Of a DNA stretch of 64,000 bases, positions 38,189-46,565 are shown one piece after another. The DNA is from Polyangium sp. 15x6 (lineage in GTDB: Bacteria; Myxococcota_A; Polyangia; Polyangiales; Polyangiaceae), in contig NZ_JASBQE010000017.1 of assembly GCF_029960785.1 (NCBI RefSeq), positions 101,576 through 165,575 of the forward strand, in the 5' to 3' direction. Position 1 is the stretch's first letter. Every line of letters begins with the position of its first letter. Both the position numbers and the translations under genes were made by a program. Under the pieces are notes generated by a model. The model saw nothing but the letters and a program-made list of their open reading frames with translations. It was not told the DNA's origin and ran no database searches.

Positions 38189-38959
38189 TCAGCGGTCCTT
38201 GAATTCGGGCGCTTGCTTCACCTTGTTCGCCCAGGCGAGCTTCGGGGCGGCTTCGGTGATCCATCGGCTGCGGACCTTGGCGGCGAGCTCCGGGTGCTCG
38301 GTGGCGACGACGGCGAAGCCATGGACGAGGCACGTGCCCGGGAAGGATTGGTAAGCGGCGAGGCCACCGATGTAGTCGTCGCGGTGGAGGAGGTTGTCGA
38401 TGCGGCCCTCGATGAGCTCGATGACCATGGGCCGAACCTCGGCGCCGACGACTTGGTTCATGCGGATGCGCTGCCGGCCGCCGATCCGTACGCCGTTCGC
38501 CTCGGCCAAGGGCATGGCTTCGTCGAAGGTCTTGGCGAGGCAGGCTTCGGGGTCGTTCGGCCCCTCGATCGGCGTGTAGAGGACGGTGCCAGCGGCGTAG
38601 TACGCATCGCCGTAACGAAAAGAGGCGCGTGTCGGGCGGCCGAAGATGCGGAGGCCGCGCCAGTTTTTCTTGTCGGCGAGGGGGACGAGGATCGTATTCG
38701 CGTTGTCCGATTTGTTGACCCAGGGCTCGGTGGCGAGGCGCATGAGCGCGGCGAACGTGGGATCGTCGGCGTCGCCCCCGGGGTTCTTCGGGGTGACGGA
38801 CTCGGGGCTCGGGGGGCGGGGGGGTGCGCTGGGTGCGCCGGAGGCGCTCGGGGCATCGGGCGTGCTGGGTGCATCCTGCGTCTGCGTGTTCGTCTGCGAG
38901 ACGCATCCCTCGGCAGCGAGCAGAAGTGCAAGGAGAGGAAGCAAACGCGGCAGCGACAT
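38189..38959 (-). CDS. Putative lipoprotein
   Basis: A 256-residue lipoprotein: a signal peptide of leucines and lipobox AAEGC (Cys19). A Ser/Pro/Ala-rich linker runs to about residue 60. The globular part contains the conserved-looking segments FAALMRLATEPWVNKSDNANTILVPLADKKNW and FPGTCLVHGFAVVATEHPELAAKV, with one Cys pair. No family is recognised. ATG 38959 is supported by GAGGGG about 9 nt upstream. Confidence 0.72.
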   Translation of the reverse strand: MSLPRLLPLLALLLAAEGCVSQTNTQTQDAPSTPDAPSASGAPSAPPRPPSPESVTPKNPGGDADDPTFAALMRLATEPWVNKSDNANTILVPLADKKNWRGLRIFGRPTRASFRYGDAYYAAGTVLYTPIEGPNDPEACLAKTFDEAMPLAEANGVRIGGRQRIRMNQVVGAEVRPMVIELIEGRIDNLLHRDDYIGGLAAYQSFPGTCLVHGFAVVATEHPELAAKVRSRWITEAAPKLAWANKVKQAPEFKDR

Positions 38960-39150
38960 GGCGAGCCCCTCGGGGTGAACGAGCTTCAAGGCTAGCAGGT
39001 AGACGAAGGTCGCGCGGAGAGCACGCAGGGGGGCGCGCGGGATCATGGGAGGTTGCGCGCGGCGTCAGGAATGTCGCGGGCGTGGTCGAAGATGTCGCGG
39101 GCGTGGTCAGGGGACCTTGCAGACGAGATGAGGCGACCTCGCGGACGCGC

Positions 39151-40029
39151 TCATGACTTGCCACCACGCAGCCGATCGAGCTCCGCCTGCAGCGCAGCCG
39201 CTCGCCGTTCGGCTTCGTCGGCCCGCTTGCGCTCCTCCTCGGCCCGCTTGCGTTCCTCCTTGGCCCGCTTGCGTTCCTCCTTGGCCCGCTTGCGCTCCTC
39301 CTCGACCTGCCGCCGGGCCTCTTCCAGCGCGCGCTCGTCCTCCTCGCGTCGATGCACGAGGCCGTCCACCATCGATTCGAGCTGGCCGATGATCTCTTCC
39401 GATTCCAGCAGCGGCGTGCCTCCGACCACGAACCGCAGGCGACCCTCCACGAGCATCAATTCGAGCCCCAGCAGCGCGGACGCGTAACGCCCCCCTTGCG
39501 GCACGATGGGCTGATAGACGCGCGCCCCCGAGGACGGGAGCCGGTGCCCGCGCAAGCTCAGCCGGCCACGGTCGAAGATGAAATACTCCGGAATGCCCAG
39601 CTCGGCGTAGAGCGCGACGTTGCGCTCGTGATCCTTGCGCTTGTCGCCTTCGACGTGCACTTCGAGCACGAAGTCGAGCCCCTTGCCTTCGTCGGCGACG
39701 ACCCACTTGCTCCGCGGATGCGGGTCGACGTCGAGGACGGCCAGGACGTCGGGCACGACGCGCGGGCGGCCGGGGTAATAGGTCGCGAGCTCCGACGAGA
39801 GGTAAACCCTGCGCCCGGTGCGGCGGAAGAAGCGGCCGAGCGCGTCGAGCGTGCGCTCCTTGGCCTCGCGGTGCGGGTCGCCCTCGGGCGCCATGACGTC
39901 GATGGGGACCTCGGACGGGAGCATGGAGACGACGCGCCGCCGATCCTCGTCCGACATGGACGCCCAGATCTCCTCGGAAGGAGCGCGCGGGTCCTCGGGG
40001 TCCACGGTGAACGCGAGCGGCTGCGCCAT
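39151..40029 (-). CDS. Uma2-family (DUF820) PD-(D/E)XK protein with coiled-coil tail
   Basis: A 292-residue protein. The core (about 1-200) matches the Uma2/DUF820 fold: REAKERTLDALGRFFR, the acidic site in VVPDVLAVLDVDPHP and DFVLEVHVEGDKRKDHERNVALYAELGIPEYFIFD. The usual ES(P/V) after the glutamate is VHVEGD here, so catalysis is uncertain. The last 80 residues are a charged coiled coil built from ERKRAKEE units. Uma2 proteins are often present in many paralogues, with no proven role. TACGTT lies 6 nt before ATG 40029. Confidence 0.82.
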   Translation of the reverse strand: MAQPLAFTVDPEDPRAPSEEIWASMSDEDRRRVVSMLPSEVPIDVMAPEGDPHREAKERTLDALGRFFRRTGRRVYLSSELATYYPGRPRVVPDVLAVLDVDPHPRSKWVVADEGKGLDFVLEVHVEGDKRKDHERNVALYAELGIPEYFIFDRGRLSLRGHRLPSSGARVYQPIVPQGGRYASALLGLELMLVEGRLRFVVGGTPLLESEEIIGQLESMVDGLVHRREEDERALEEARRQVEEERKRAKEERKRAKEERKRAEEERKRADEAERRAAALQAELDRLRGGKS

Positions 40030-40035
40030 GGGGAA

Positions 40036-40041
40036 AACGTA
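40036..40041 (-). promoter_or_regulatory. TANNNT box of the Uma2-family gene
   Basis: TGCTACGTT: TACGTT, then 6 nt, then ATG 40029 on the minus strand. Confidence 0.6.
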
Positions 40042-40140
40042 GCATGTCGGGTCTCGCCCATCGCCGGCGCGCGCCGCGCGCCGCGGGTGCGTCGCAGGAG
40101 GCGGGTGTGTTAGCGTCGCAAGAGCGAGTTTTCCGCCCGC

Positions 40141-41469
40141 ATGAGCACCGAAAGCGCTTCCAAGAGCCCCGTCGGCGTCTCGGCCGAGCCGAAGGTGCCC
40201 GCGCTGGGGGACGTCGTCGCGGGCAAGTACCGCGTCGAGCGCGTGATCGGGAAAGGCGGCATGGGGCTCGTGGTCGAGGCCCAGCACACGACGCTGCCTC
40301 AGCGCGTCGCCATCAAGATCCTCCTGCCCGAAGCGGCCAAGCAGGGCGATGCCGTGGAGCGATTTCTCCGCGAGGCCCGCGCCGTCGTGTCGATCCAGAG
40401 CGAGCACGTCGCGCGCGTGATGGACCTCGGCACGCTCGAGTCCGGCTTGCCGTACATGGTGATGGAGCTGCTCACCGGCGCCGATCTGCAAGAGATCGTG
40501 CGGCAGCGCGGGCCCTTGCCCGTCGCGCAGGCGATCGACGCGGTGCTGCAAGCGTCGGAGGCCATCGCCGAGGCGCACGTGCTCGGCATCATTCATCGCG
40601 ACCTCAAGCCCGCGAACATCTTCGTCGCCACGCGGCCCGATGGATCGCCGCTCGTGAAGGTGCTCGATTTTGGCCTCGCCAAGGCGGCGAGGGCCGACGC
40701 GCTTTACACGAGCCTGACCGCGGCCAACGTGATCATCGGCTCGCCGTTTTACATGTCACCCGAGCAAATCCGCGGGCTCAAAGGGCTCGACGCGCGCACC
40801 GACATCTGGGCCCTCGGCGTCATCCTGTACCAGATCCTCACGGGCAAGCGGCCCTTCGAGGCCGAGGCGACGCACGCGCTGTTCCTGATGATCGGCGGTG
40901 ATCCGCCCGCCCCGCCGCGCTGGCACAGGTCCGAGATCCCCGCGGGGCTCGAAGCCGTCGTGCTGCAATGCCTCGAAAAAAAGCCGAACGATCGCCCGCA
41001 GTCGGTCGCCGATCTCGCGCGGCTCCTGCTCCCGTTCGCCTCCGAGGAGGGGCGCATTTCGGTGGAGCGCATTCATCGCCTGCAAGGCGTCGCGCCGCCG
41101 CCGCGCCCGCCCTCGATCGTCGAGGGGACCGAAAAGGGCGCGGCCCTGGAGCAGGCCGCGTGGCAAGCCTTCGGCGAGGTCTCGATGTCGGACAACGCGA
41201 CGACGTTGCGACAACCGGCCAAAGCGCCTCCACCCGAGGTGCCCGCCGCGCCGCCCGCCCCCGCGCACGCGCTCGCAGCACCCGCGGCGCTCGCCGAGGA
41301 GCCGAACGCGCGAAACGGCGCGACGGTGGTGATTCCGAAGCCCGCGCCGATGCCTCCCGCTCCCATCGTCGAGGCGCCGAAGTCGAGCTCGCGTGGGCTC
41401 GTCGGCGTCGTCGTGGCCGTGGTCGCCCTCGTCGTGATCGCTGCGGTGCTCGCCCTGCGCGCGTGGTGA
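40141..41469 (+). CDS. Hanks-type Ser/Thr protein kinase, tail-anchored
   Basis: A 442-residue kinase with a complete catalytic set: glycine loop GKGGMG (37-42), Lys59 in VAIKIL, HRDLKPAN (152-159, catalytic Asp154), DFGLA from Asp176, SPFYMSPEQ activation-loop end and DIWALGVILYQILTGKRPFE. A Pro/Ala-rich linker (about 320-415) leads to a single hydrophobic helix at the very C-terminus (GLVGVVVAVVALVVIAAVLAL), with only three residues after it. The kinase would be tail-anchored with its catalytic domain in the cytoplasm. It is 15 nt upstream of the DUF2169 gene, suggesting a link to the type VI module. Confidence 0.93.
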   Translation: MSTESASKSPVGVSAEPKVPALGDVVAGKYRVERVIGKGGMGLVVEAQHTTLPQRVAIKILLPEAAKQGDAVERFLREARAVVSIQSEHVARVMDLGTLESGLPYMVMELLTGADLQEIVRQRGPLPVAQAIDAVLQASEAIAEAHVLGIIHRDLKPANIFVATRPDGSPLVKVLDFGLAKAARADALYTSLTAANVIIGSPFYMSPEQIRGLKGLDARTDIWALGVILYQILTGKRPFEAEATHALFLMIGGDPPAPPRWHRSEIPAGLEAVVLQCLEKKPNDRPQSVADLARLLLPFASEEGRISVERIHRLQGVAPPPRPPSIVEGTEKGAALEQAAWQAFGEVSMSDNATTLRQPAKAPPPEVPAAPPAPAHALAAPAALAEEPNARNGATVVIPKPAPMPPAPIVEAPKSSSRGLVGVVVAVVALVVIAAVLALRAW

Positions 41470-41475
41470 TACCGT
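41470..41475 (+). promoter_or_regulatory. TANNNT box between kinase and DUF2169 genes
   Basis: TGATACCGT: TACCGT, then 9 nt, then ATG 41485. It overlaps the kinase stop region and may give separate expression of the DUF2169 gene. Confidence 0.35.
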
Positions 41476-41484
41476 CGGCGGGCC

Positions 41485-43773
41485 ATGGACGTCGTCGCTC
41501 AAGGCCCGCTCCCCGTCGCCTCGCTCCTTTGGCAATCGCGCCCCGGCACGTGGGCGCTCACGGTGATCTGCAAAGCGACGTTCCTGCTCGTGCCCACCGA
41601 GGCGCAGCTCGCGCCCGAGCAGGATCCGATCGTCGAGCAGGACGAGCACTGGGACGACGACGAGACGCGCAGCCTGCGCGCCGCGAGCGACATGGCCCCG
41701 CTCAAGCAACGCGCCGACGTCGTGCTCGTGGGCATGGCCTTCGCGCCCGAGGCGCGCCCCGCGCGCTCGTTCGTGGCGCGGATGATCGTGGGCGACGTCG
41801 ACAAATCGATCGAGGTGTTCTGCGACAGGGCCTTCACCCTCGACGGCGCGCTGCAAGAGGGGCCGCGCATCACGCGAATGTCCTTGCGTTACGAGCGCGC
41901 CGGCGGAGGGCCGGACACCTGGAACCCCGCGGGCATGCGGCCCGATGCGCGCGATCGGCAAGGCCGCGTCGCCGTCCCCAATTTGCAGCCGCTCGACAAG
42001 GTGGTGCGTGGGCCGGGGGATCTGCTCACGCCGGTAGGTTTTGGTCCGATCGCGGCGCGCTGGCCCTCGCGGCAGCAGAAGCTCGGTCGCAACGCAGGCC
42101 GGTGGAGCCCCGCGGATCTCGCGCGCGCGCCCGCGCCGGAGGACGTGGAGCTCGCGTACTGGCAGGTCGCGCCGCCCGATCAGCAGGTCGACGCTCTGCG
42201 CAGCAACGAGCGCATCGTGCTCGACAACCTCCACCCGAAACACGCGCACCTCGTGACGAGCCTGCCAGGGCTCGAGCCGAAGGCCGTGCTGTCGGGTCGT
42301 GAAGGGGGGCCGCGCGGGATCCCGATGCGCGCCGATACGCTGGTGATCGATACGGAGCGCGCGGTCTGCATGGTGACGTGGCGGGCGCAGATTCCGCTGC
42401 GCGGCGAGAAGGAAGAGGGGCGCGTGGTGGTCACGCTCGACGCTCCAGGGAAAGCGTCCGATGCGCCCGAGGAGAGGAGCCGGACGACGGTGTTCGTCCG
42501 TGAGGAGCACGCGCCGCCCGCGGCCACGTTGCCATTCAAGGCGGCCTCGCCGGACGCGGTCGTCACGTTCGCGTCGCCGCCGCCGTCGCGCGCGCCGCTC
42601 GATCGGCCTCCCTTGGAGCGGACGCTGGCAATCGAGCACGACGAGCTTCTCTCCCCCGCCGCGGCGTTGCCCTTCGCCGCATCGCCGCCGGAGGCGAACG
42701 AGAGCGCTGCTGCTCCGGCGATGAAGCCGCCTGCGTTGATCTTCGAGACGCCCGCGCCCTCCCCGGCCTCCGCGCCGAGCCCGTGGGCGAGCGGCGTGCC
42801 GCAGACGCCCGCGCCGGACGCGCCGGGGACCGCGCCGCACGCGCGGGCGTCGGAGCCGATCGTTGCTGCTCGAAAGACCATCGGCGAGGTCGTGGTCGAG
42901 GGTGCGTCGCCGACGTCGCCCGCGCCGTCGGCCGCCGCGGCGCCGGGCTTCGCGGTCGCGCCGTCGGCGAACGGGGGCATGTCGCCGAGCGATGCGCTGC
43001 TGCTCGTGTGGCTCGATCGCAAGACCATGCCGCGCGTCGTGCGCAAGCGCGCGTGGCAGGAGATCCTCGACGAGCGGGAGGAGGAGCCGATCGATCCGGA
43101 GTTCGACGATCCGGCCCTCTTCAAGGACCCGGCCGAGATGGAGGACCGCGCAGAGGCGCACGCGATCCTCGGTCGTGCTGCGGCCGTGAGCTTCGAGGGG
43201 CTGCTCGACGCGGCGATGCGGGCGGCGAAAAAGGCCCATGCGATTCCGCCCCTCGAGGTCTGCGAGGGCGAGCTCTCGCTGCCGTTTGATCCCATCGAGG
43301 CCTTGAAGACGACGGCGGCGACGGCGAGGCCGTTCGCGGCGGGAAAGGAGGCGCTCTCCGCAGCCATCCAGGAAGCCGAAGGGTTCATCGGCTCGCCGGG
43401 CTATCAGAATGCGCCGGGCCTCGCGGAGCGCTTCACCCGGAACATCCGCGAGGCGTATGCGTTGGGCGCGCACGGGCTCGGGGGGGACGACCTCGACGTG
43501 CTCGTCGCGCGCGCGCTCTGCGAGGGCCGGCATTACCAGCGGCGCCGGGTCCTCGGCGGAAACCACCTGCGCGCGCTCCTGCGTGCGCCGGGCGAGCGGC
43601 ACCCGCTGGTGGTCTATTTGCCGGCCGTCATCGCGGACGATCTGCCGCTCTTCGGGCAATTCCCGGCGCGGATCCTCGGCGAGGTGCATTTCGCGGTCGA
43701 CCCCGAGGAGAAGCTCCCGATCGCGCTGCGGGCCGTGGCCCTCGGGCGGGTCGTGCGGATGCCCGAGCGTTGA
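41485..43773 (+). CDS. DUF2169-domain protein (type VI secretion-associated)
   Basis: A 762-residue protein. Residues about 1-310 match DUF2169: WALTVICKATFLLVP, DVVLVGMAFAPEARPARSFVARMIVGDVDKSIEVFCDR, RMSLRYERAGGGPDTWNPAGM, FGPIAARWPSRQQKLG and LPGLEPKAVL. DUF2169 genes are usually found with VgrG/PAAR in type VI secretion clusters and are thought to help load or deliver effectors. A long Pro/Ala linker (about 340-500) leads to a C-terminal helical region (about 500-762) that is not assigned and could be a cargo-handling or toxin part. It is convergent with the minus-strand VgrG module. Confidence 0.87.
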   Translation: MDVVAQGPLPVASLLWQSRPGTWALTVICKATFLLVPTEAQLAPEQDPIVEQDEHWDDDETRSLRAASDMAPLKQRADVVLVGMAFAPEARPARSFVARMIVGDVDKSIEVFCDRAFTLDGALQEGPRITRMSLRYERAGGGPDTWNPAGMRPDARDRQGRVAVPNLQPLDKVVRGPGDLLTPVGFGPIAARWPSRQQKLGRNAGRWSPADLARAPAPEDVELAYWQVAPPDQQVDALRSNERIVLDNLHPKHAHLVTSLPGLEPKAVLSGREGGPRGIPMRADTLVIDTERAVCMVTWRAQIPLRGEKEEGRVVVTLDAPGKASDAPEERSRTTVFVREEHAPPAATLPFKAASPDAVVTFASPPPSRAPLDRPPLERTLAIEHDELLSPAAALPFAASPPEANESAAAPAMKPPALIFETPAPSPASAPSPWASGVPQTPAPDAPGTAPHARASEPIVAARKTIGEVVVEGASPTSPAPSAAAAPGFAVAPSANGGMSPSDALLLVWLDRKTMPRVVRKRAWQEILDEREEEPIDPEFDDPALFKDPAEMEDRAEAHAILGRAAAVSFEGLLDAAMRAAKKAHAIPPLEVCEGELSLPFDPIEALKTTAATARPFAAGKEALSAAIQEAEGFIGSPGYQNAPGLAERFTRNIREAYALGAHGLGGDDLDVLVARALCEGRHYQRRRVLGGNHLRALLRAPGERHPLVVYLPAVIADDLPLFGQFPARILGEVHFAVDPEEKLPIALRAVALGRVVRMPER

Positions 43774-43941
43774 CGGGCGGCGGGGCCGTTCACGGGCTGT
43801 TCGGAGGCGTGCTGAGCAGGTCCGTGGCGGAGAGGTCGCCTTCGCCGGCGTTTGCTTGGGTGACCCTGGTCAGCGAATCCAGGAACGCGAGCACGATCGA
43901 GGTGAGCTGGATGCCGTGACGCGCATCTCGGGATTGCCGGC

Positions 43942-44979
43942 TCAGAACTCCGTCGCCCACTGGGTGCAGTGTGCGCAGCGCTCCTTGTAGTTGAGATCGA
44001 AGTCCGTGGCGTAGGTCTTGATCTGCTCCAGGCGCTTTCCGCGCAGCAAGAGCTGAACTGCCGCGTCGACCTCTGCGCAGACGTAGACTTCCCAGTCCTC
44101 GACCTTCTGGATGCCAGCGAGCGTCGCGCGCAGCGGTTCGAGCACCTTGGCATGAACCTCCGCGGCTTTCGTGCAGCGGATAATCCCGTCCTTGTCCCGA
44201 TAGAAGGCCTGAAAGGGGGAGTGGTTTCCCACGGAGCTGGTCCCGAACGCCATCGTCGGTTCCGTGCCTTCCACGACGACGACCGCCGTGCAGAGCGTGG
44301 GTTTTTCGTTGGGTTTTTCGTTGACGACGGACTTCAGTTTTTCGTTGATGGACTTCAGCACATCGGGATTGCTGAAGTGGCGCCTGTGAGCCTTCGCGAG
44401 CGCCGCCTTTTCTTGCTTGTGCTTCTGAGCGAGCCTCTCCCGTTCCTTCTTCTTGGCCGCGTCCTGCTCCTTCTTCCACTCGAGGCCCTTCGCCATTTTC
44501 TGCTGGTTTTCCAGCTTCTGCTCGTTCCGCTTGTTCTGCTCGTTCTGCTTGTTGTTCTCGGCGTCGACGAATTGCTTGAGCGGGACGATCGCGCTCTTCC
44601 CCCAGGTCCGCCAAAACGCGGTCCACTTCGACGAAACATCCGGGTCGGGCGCCTTCTTTATCCTTTCCAGGGCTAGATAAAGCTCCGCGATGTCGTCGGT
44701 GTCGGTCAAGATTTTTTGCTGGAAGTTGACGGCCTCTTGCACCATCTTATCGAGCTTGCCCGCGTACTCCCTGATCTCCTCGGGGGACATTATCTTCTTC
44801 GCGGGTGCGCTCGACGACGGCTCGGCGACCTTGCCCGCGGCACATGCGACGCTCGCGCTGGGCGGCGTCGAGGGGAGCGCGACAGAGGCAGCGTCGATCA
44901 TGCTCGTCGCCGCCGTCGAGGTCGTCGACGTGGTGGTCGACGTGGTGGTCGTGGTGGTCCGGGGATCGGGGGGCATCAT
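43942..44979 (-). CDS. Putative type VI effector with C-terminal deaminase-like domain
   Basis: A 345-residue protein in three parts. Residues 1-60 are Thr/Ser/Pro-rich and disordered. Residues about 65-225 are helical and include a charged coiled coil (NNKQNEQNKRNEQKLENQQ) whose DNA is unusually A-rich for this genome. Residues about 228-345 look like a nucleic-acid-deaminase fold: two strands (LCTAVVVVEG, TMAFGTSS), then C301-A-E303 in YVCAEVDAAVQLLLRG and C335-A-H-C338. In such enzymes the first Cys (or His) and the CxxC pair bind zinc and the Glu is catalytic. It resembles YwqJ/toxin deaminases of polymorphic toxins. It is the last gene after VgrG, PAAR and a DUF4123 adaptor, which is where a cargo effector is expected. 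The start overlaps the preceding stop by 4 bp. Confidence 0.68.
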   Translation of the reverse strand: MMPPDPRTTTTTTSTTTSTTSTAATSMIDAASVALPSTPPSASVACAAGKVAEPSSSAPAKKIMSPEEIREYAGKLDKMVQEAVNFQQKILTDTDDIAELYLALERIKKAPDPDVSSKWTAFWRTWGKSAIVPLKQFVDAENNKQNEQNKRNEQKLENQQKMAKGLEWKKEQDAAKKKERERLAQKHKQEKAALAKAHRRHFSNPDVLKSINEKLKSVVNEKPNEKPTLCTAVVVVEGTEPTMAFGTSSVGNHSPFQAFYRDKDGIIRCTKAAEVHAKVLEPLRATLAGIQKVEDWEVYVCAEVDAAVQLLLRGKRLEQIKTYATDFDLNYKERCAHCTQWATEF

Positions 44980-45350
44980 CGCGTCGTCACCTCCGGGCCC
45001 GAAGCCTCGCGCCATTCCTCCTCGGTGAGCCTGTCGCGGAGCGCGGCGATTCGCTCGTCCGGCGGGATCGTCTCGTCCGTCAGAATGGCGCGCACGGCCG
45101 GGTGCTCGTGAAACCTCGGCCCCACGACGATCGAGAGCCCCACGAACGCGCCGAGCGACGATTGCCACGTGAGCCCAAACGCCCGGCCCTGCGCCACGCC
45201 CGCGCGGATGGCCGCGCGGAGGTGCGCGTCGTCGAGGCGATGAATCTCGGGTTCGGGACGCTGGCGGAGGAAGACGAAAATGCGCTCGACGAGCGCGTCC
45301 TCCACCAGCGGTTCGAAGGCCTTTCGTTGCCCCCGGCGCAACGTCAGCAT
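44976..45350 (-). CDS. Small protein of the VgrG/PAAR module
   Basis: A 124-residue helical protein: AFEPLVEDALVERIFVFLRQR, HRLDDAHLRAAIRAGVAQGRAFGLTWQSSLGAFVGLSIVVGPRFHEHPAVRAIL. I do not recognise a named family, although small proteins with this layout recur near VgrG, PAAR and DUF4123 genes. It starts 4 nt after the adaptor stop, and its own stop overlaps the effector ATG by 4 bp. It could be a chaperone, an accessory adaptor or an immunity protein; its place before the effector favours a loading role. Confidence 0.75.
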   Translation of the reverse strand: MLTLRRGQRKAFEPLVEDALVERIFVFLRQRPEPEIHRLDDAHLRAAIRAGVAQGRAFGLTWQSSLGAFVGLSIVVGPRFHEHPAVRAILTDETIPPDERIAALRDRLTEEEWREASGPEVTTR

Positions 45351-45354
45351 CGCC

Positions 45355-46197
45355 TCATCCCTCCCGGGCGAATCGCAGCACCTCGCCCGTGGTGCCCTCG
45401 ACGAGAAACGATTCGATCTCCGTGCCGGCTATCTCGCTTTTTTGCCGCGGCGTACATGCCGGCCAGAACAGCCGAAGGACGCGCGGGTCATAAAAGCGGA
45501 AATACATCCGCTTGCCCGTCTCCTCGTCCTGCACCATGAGCGATCGGCGCAGCCTTTGGCGGACCTCCTTGAAGGGCCGCGCGCTCGTCAGATACACGCC
45601 CCAGCTCTCGCCCCACGCGTCCTCCACGAGCACGGGGAGCAGCGGCGAACCCGACTGGAGTTGCACGAGGTACGGCGCCACCTCGGCGAGGGCCTCGCCT
45701 TTCTGGCCTTCGTAGAGCGAGCGAAATTCCTCGTCGCATGCGGCGAGCAAGGCGCGGACGCGCCGATCCCGGGCCGCATCCAGAATCGCGAAGAGACGCT
45801 TCTCCCGCGACAGCACCACGAGCGCCTCCCGGCGCGCCGAAAGCAGTTCCGGCGAAGGCGACGGCGCGGGCGGCGCCGGCGGTAGCTCCGACCGGAGATC
45901 CTCGCTGCGGATGCGGAACAGAAACCGCGTCCCGCCCGCGCCGATCCACGCGCCGTTCTTCAGCTCGGCCTCGTCCACGTGCTTGCCATCGAGCTCCGTC
46001 CCTTGCCGGCTCCGGTCGCGCAGGCGGCACGTGGCGCCGTCCCATTCGAGCTCGAAATGCGCCAGGGCCATCTTCTCGTCGTGCGCCAGGATCAGATCCG
46101 CCCGCCCGCCGCGCCCCACGCAAAATGGCTGCCCCACCGGGAGCCGCACCCGCTCCCCCGACGATCGCCCCGTGACGATGTGAAGAACGGCTTTCAT
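45355..46197 (-). CDS. FHA domain - DUF4123 fusion, probable effector adaptor
   Basis: A 280-residue protein. Residues about 22-95 form an FHA domain (FCVGRGGRADLILAHDEKMALAHFELEWDG), which binds phosphothreonine. Residues about 125-280 match DUF4123 (RLFAILDAARDRRVRALL, EVAPYLVQL, WGVYLTSARPFKEVRQRLRRSLMV, MYFRFYDPRVLRLFWPA). DUF4123 proteins (Tap/TEC) are chaperones that load effectors onto VgrG or PAAR. Fusing FHA to it suggests phosphorylation-controlled loading, and a Ser/Thr kinase gene lies 4 kb away. The start overlaps the PAAR stop by 4 bp (ATGA). Confidence 0.88.
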   Translation of the reverse strand: MKAVLHIVTGRSSGERVRLPVGQPFCVGRGGRADLILAHDEKMALAHFELEWDGATCRLRDRSRQGTELDGKHVDEAELKNGAWIGAGGTRFLFRIRSEDLRSELPPAPPAPSPSPELLSARREALVVLSREKRLFAILDAARDRRVRALLAACDEEFRSLYEGQKGEALAEVAPYLVQLQSGSPLLPVLVEDAWGESWGVYLTSARPFKEVRQRLRRSLMVQDEETGKRMYFRFYDPRVLRLFWPACTPRQKSEIAGTEIESFLVEGTTGEVLRFAREG

Positions 46198-46562
46198 GGC
46201 TCCCCGCTCGGCCCGGCGAGCGAGCTCGGCTCGCATTCCTCGCAGAAGGGCAAACCCAGCGCCGCGGCCAGGAGCAGCACCTGGATCTGCGGCGTCGTGC
46301 CGATGTTCACCGTGGCAAATCCGGTGCTGATCACCGCGCCGTCCACGGCCACATCGTCGACGCGCGCGGCCGGCATTCCGCCGATGAACACCGTCTCGCA
46401 ACCCTTGGCGATCTCGCTCGGCACCTCCTGGCAAAGGATCTCGTCCTCGACCCGCGCGGCCGGCTGAAAGCCGATGATCACCGTCGGGCACCCTTCCGTG
46501 ATGATGCCCGCGCCGTGGACCTCGCACGTCAGCTCGTCGTCGATACGGGCAGCGAGGGGCAT
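46194..46562 (-). CDS. PAAR-domain spike-tip protein
   Basis: A 122-residue PAAR protein. The repeats are visible as LAARIDDELTCEVHGAGIITEGCPTVIIGFQPAARVEDEILCQ and GCETVFIGGMPAARVDDVAVDGAVISTGFATVNIG. PAAR folds into a sharp metal-stabilised cone on top of VgrG. A short tail (about 100-122) with a CEEC pair is too small to be a toxin domain, so effectors must be carried in trans. It starts 3 nt after vgrG and is coupled to the FHA-DUF4123 gene by a 4-bp overlap. Confidence 0.9.
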   Translation of the reverse strand: MPLAARIDDELTCEVHGAGIITEGCPTVIIGFQPAARVEDEILCQEVPSEIAKGCETVFIGGMPAARVDDVAVDGAVISTGFATVNIGTTPQIQVLLLAAALGLPFCEECEPSSLAGPSGEP

Positions 46563-46565
46563 GGC

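Noticed and set aside
39071..39108. Two copies of ATGTCGCGGGCGTGGTC, 21 nt apart
   Set aside because: Only two copies in a short gap, with no palindrome or nearby start that they would regulate.
40756..43689. 977-codon antisense frame across the kinase and DUF2169 genes
   Set aside because: It is Arg/His/Glu-rich shadow sequence; both plus-strand genes have full family motifs over the same DNA.
44976..45350. Calling the 124-residue protein an immunity protein
   Set aside because: It precedes the effector and follows the adaptor, and similar small proteins sit near VgrG/PAAR with different cargo, so a loading role is as likely.
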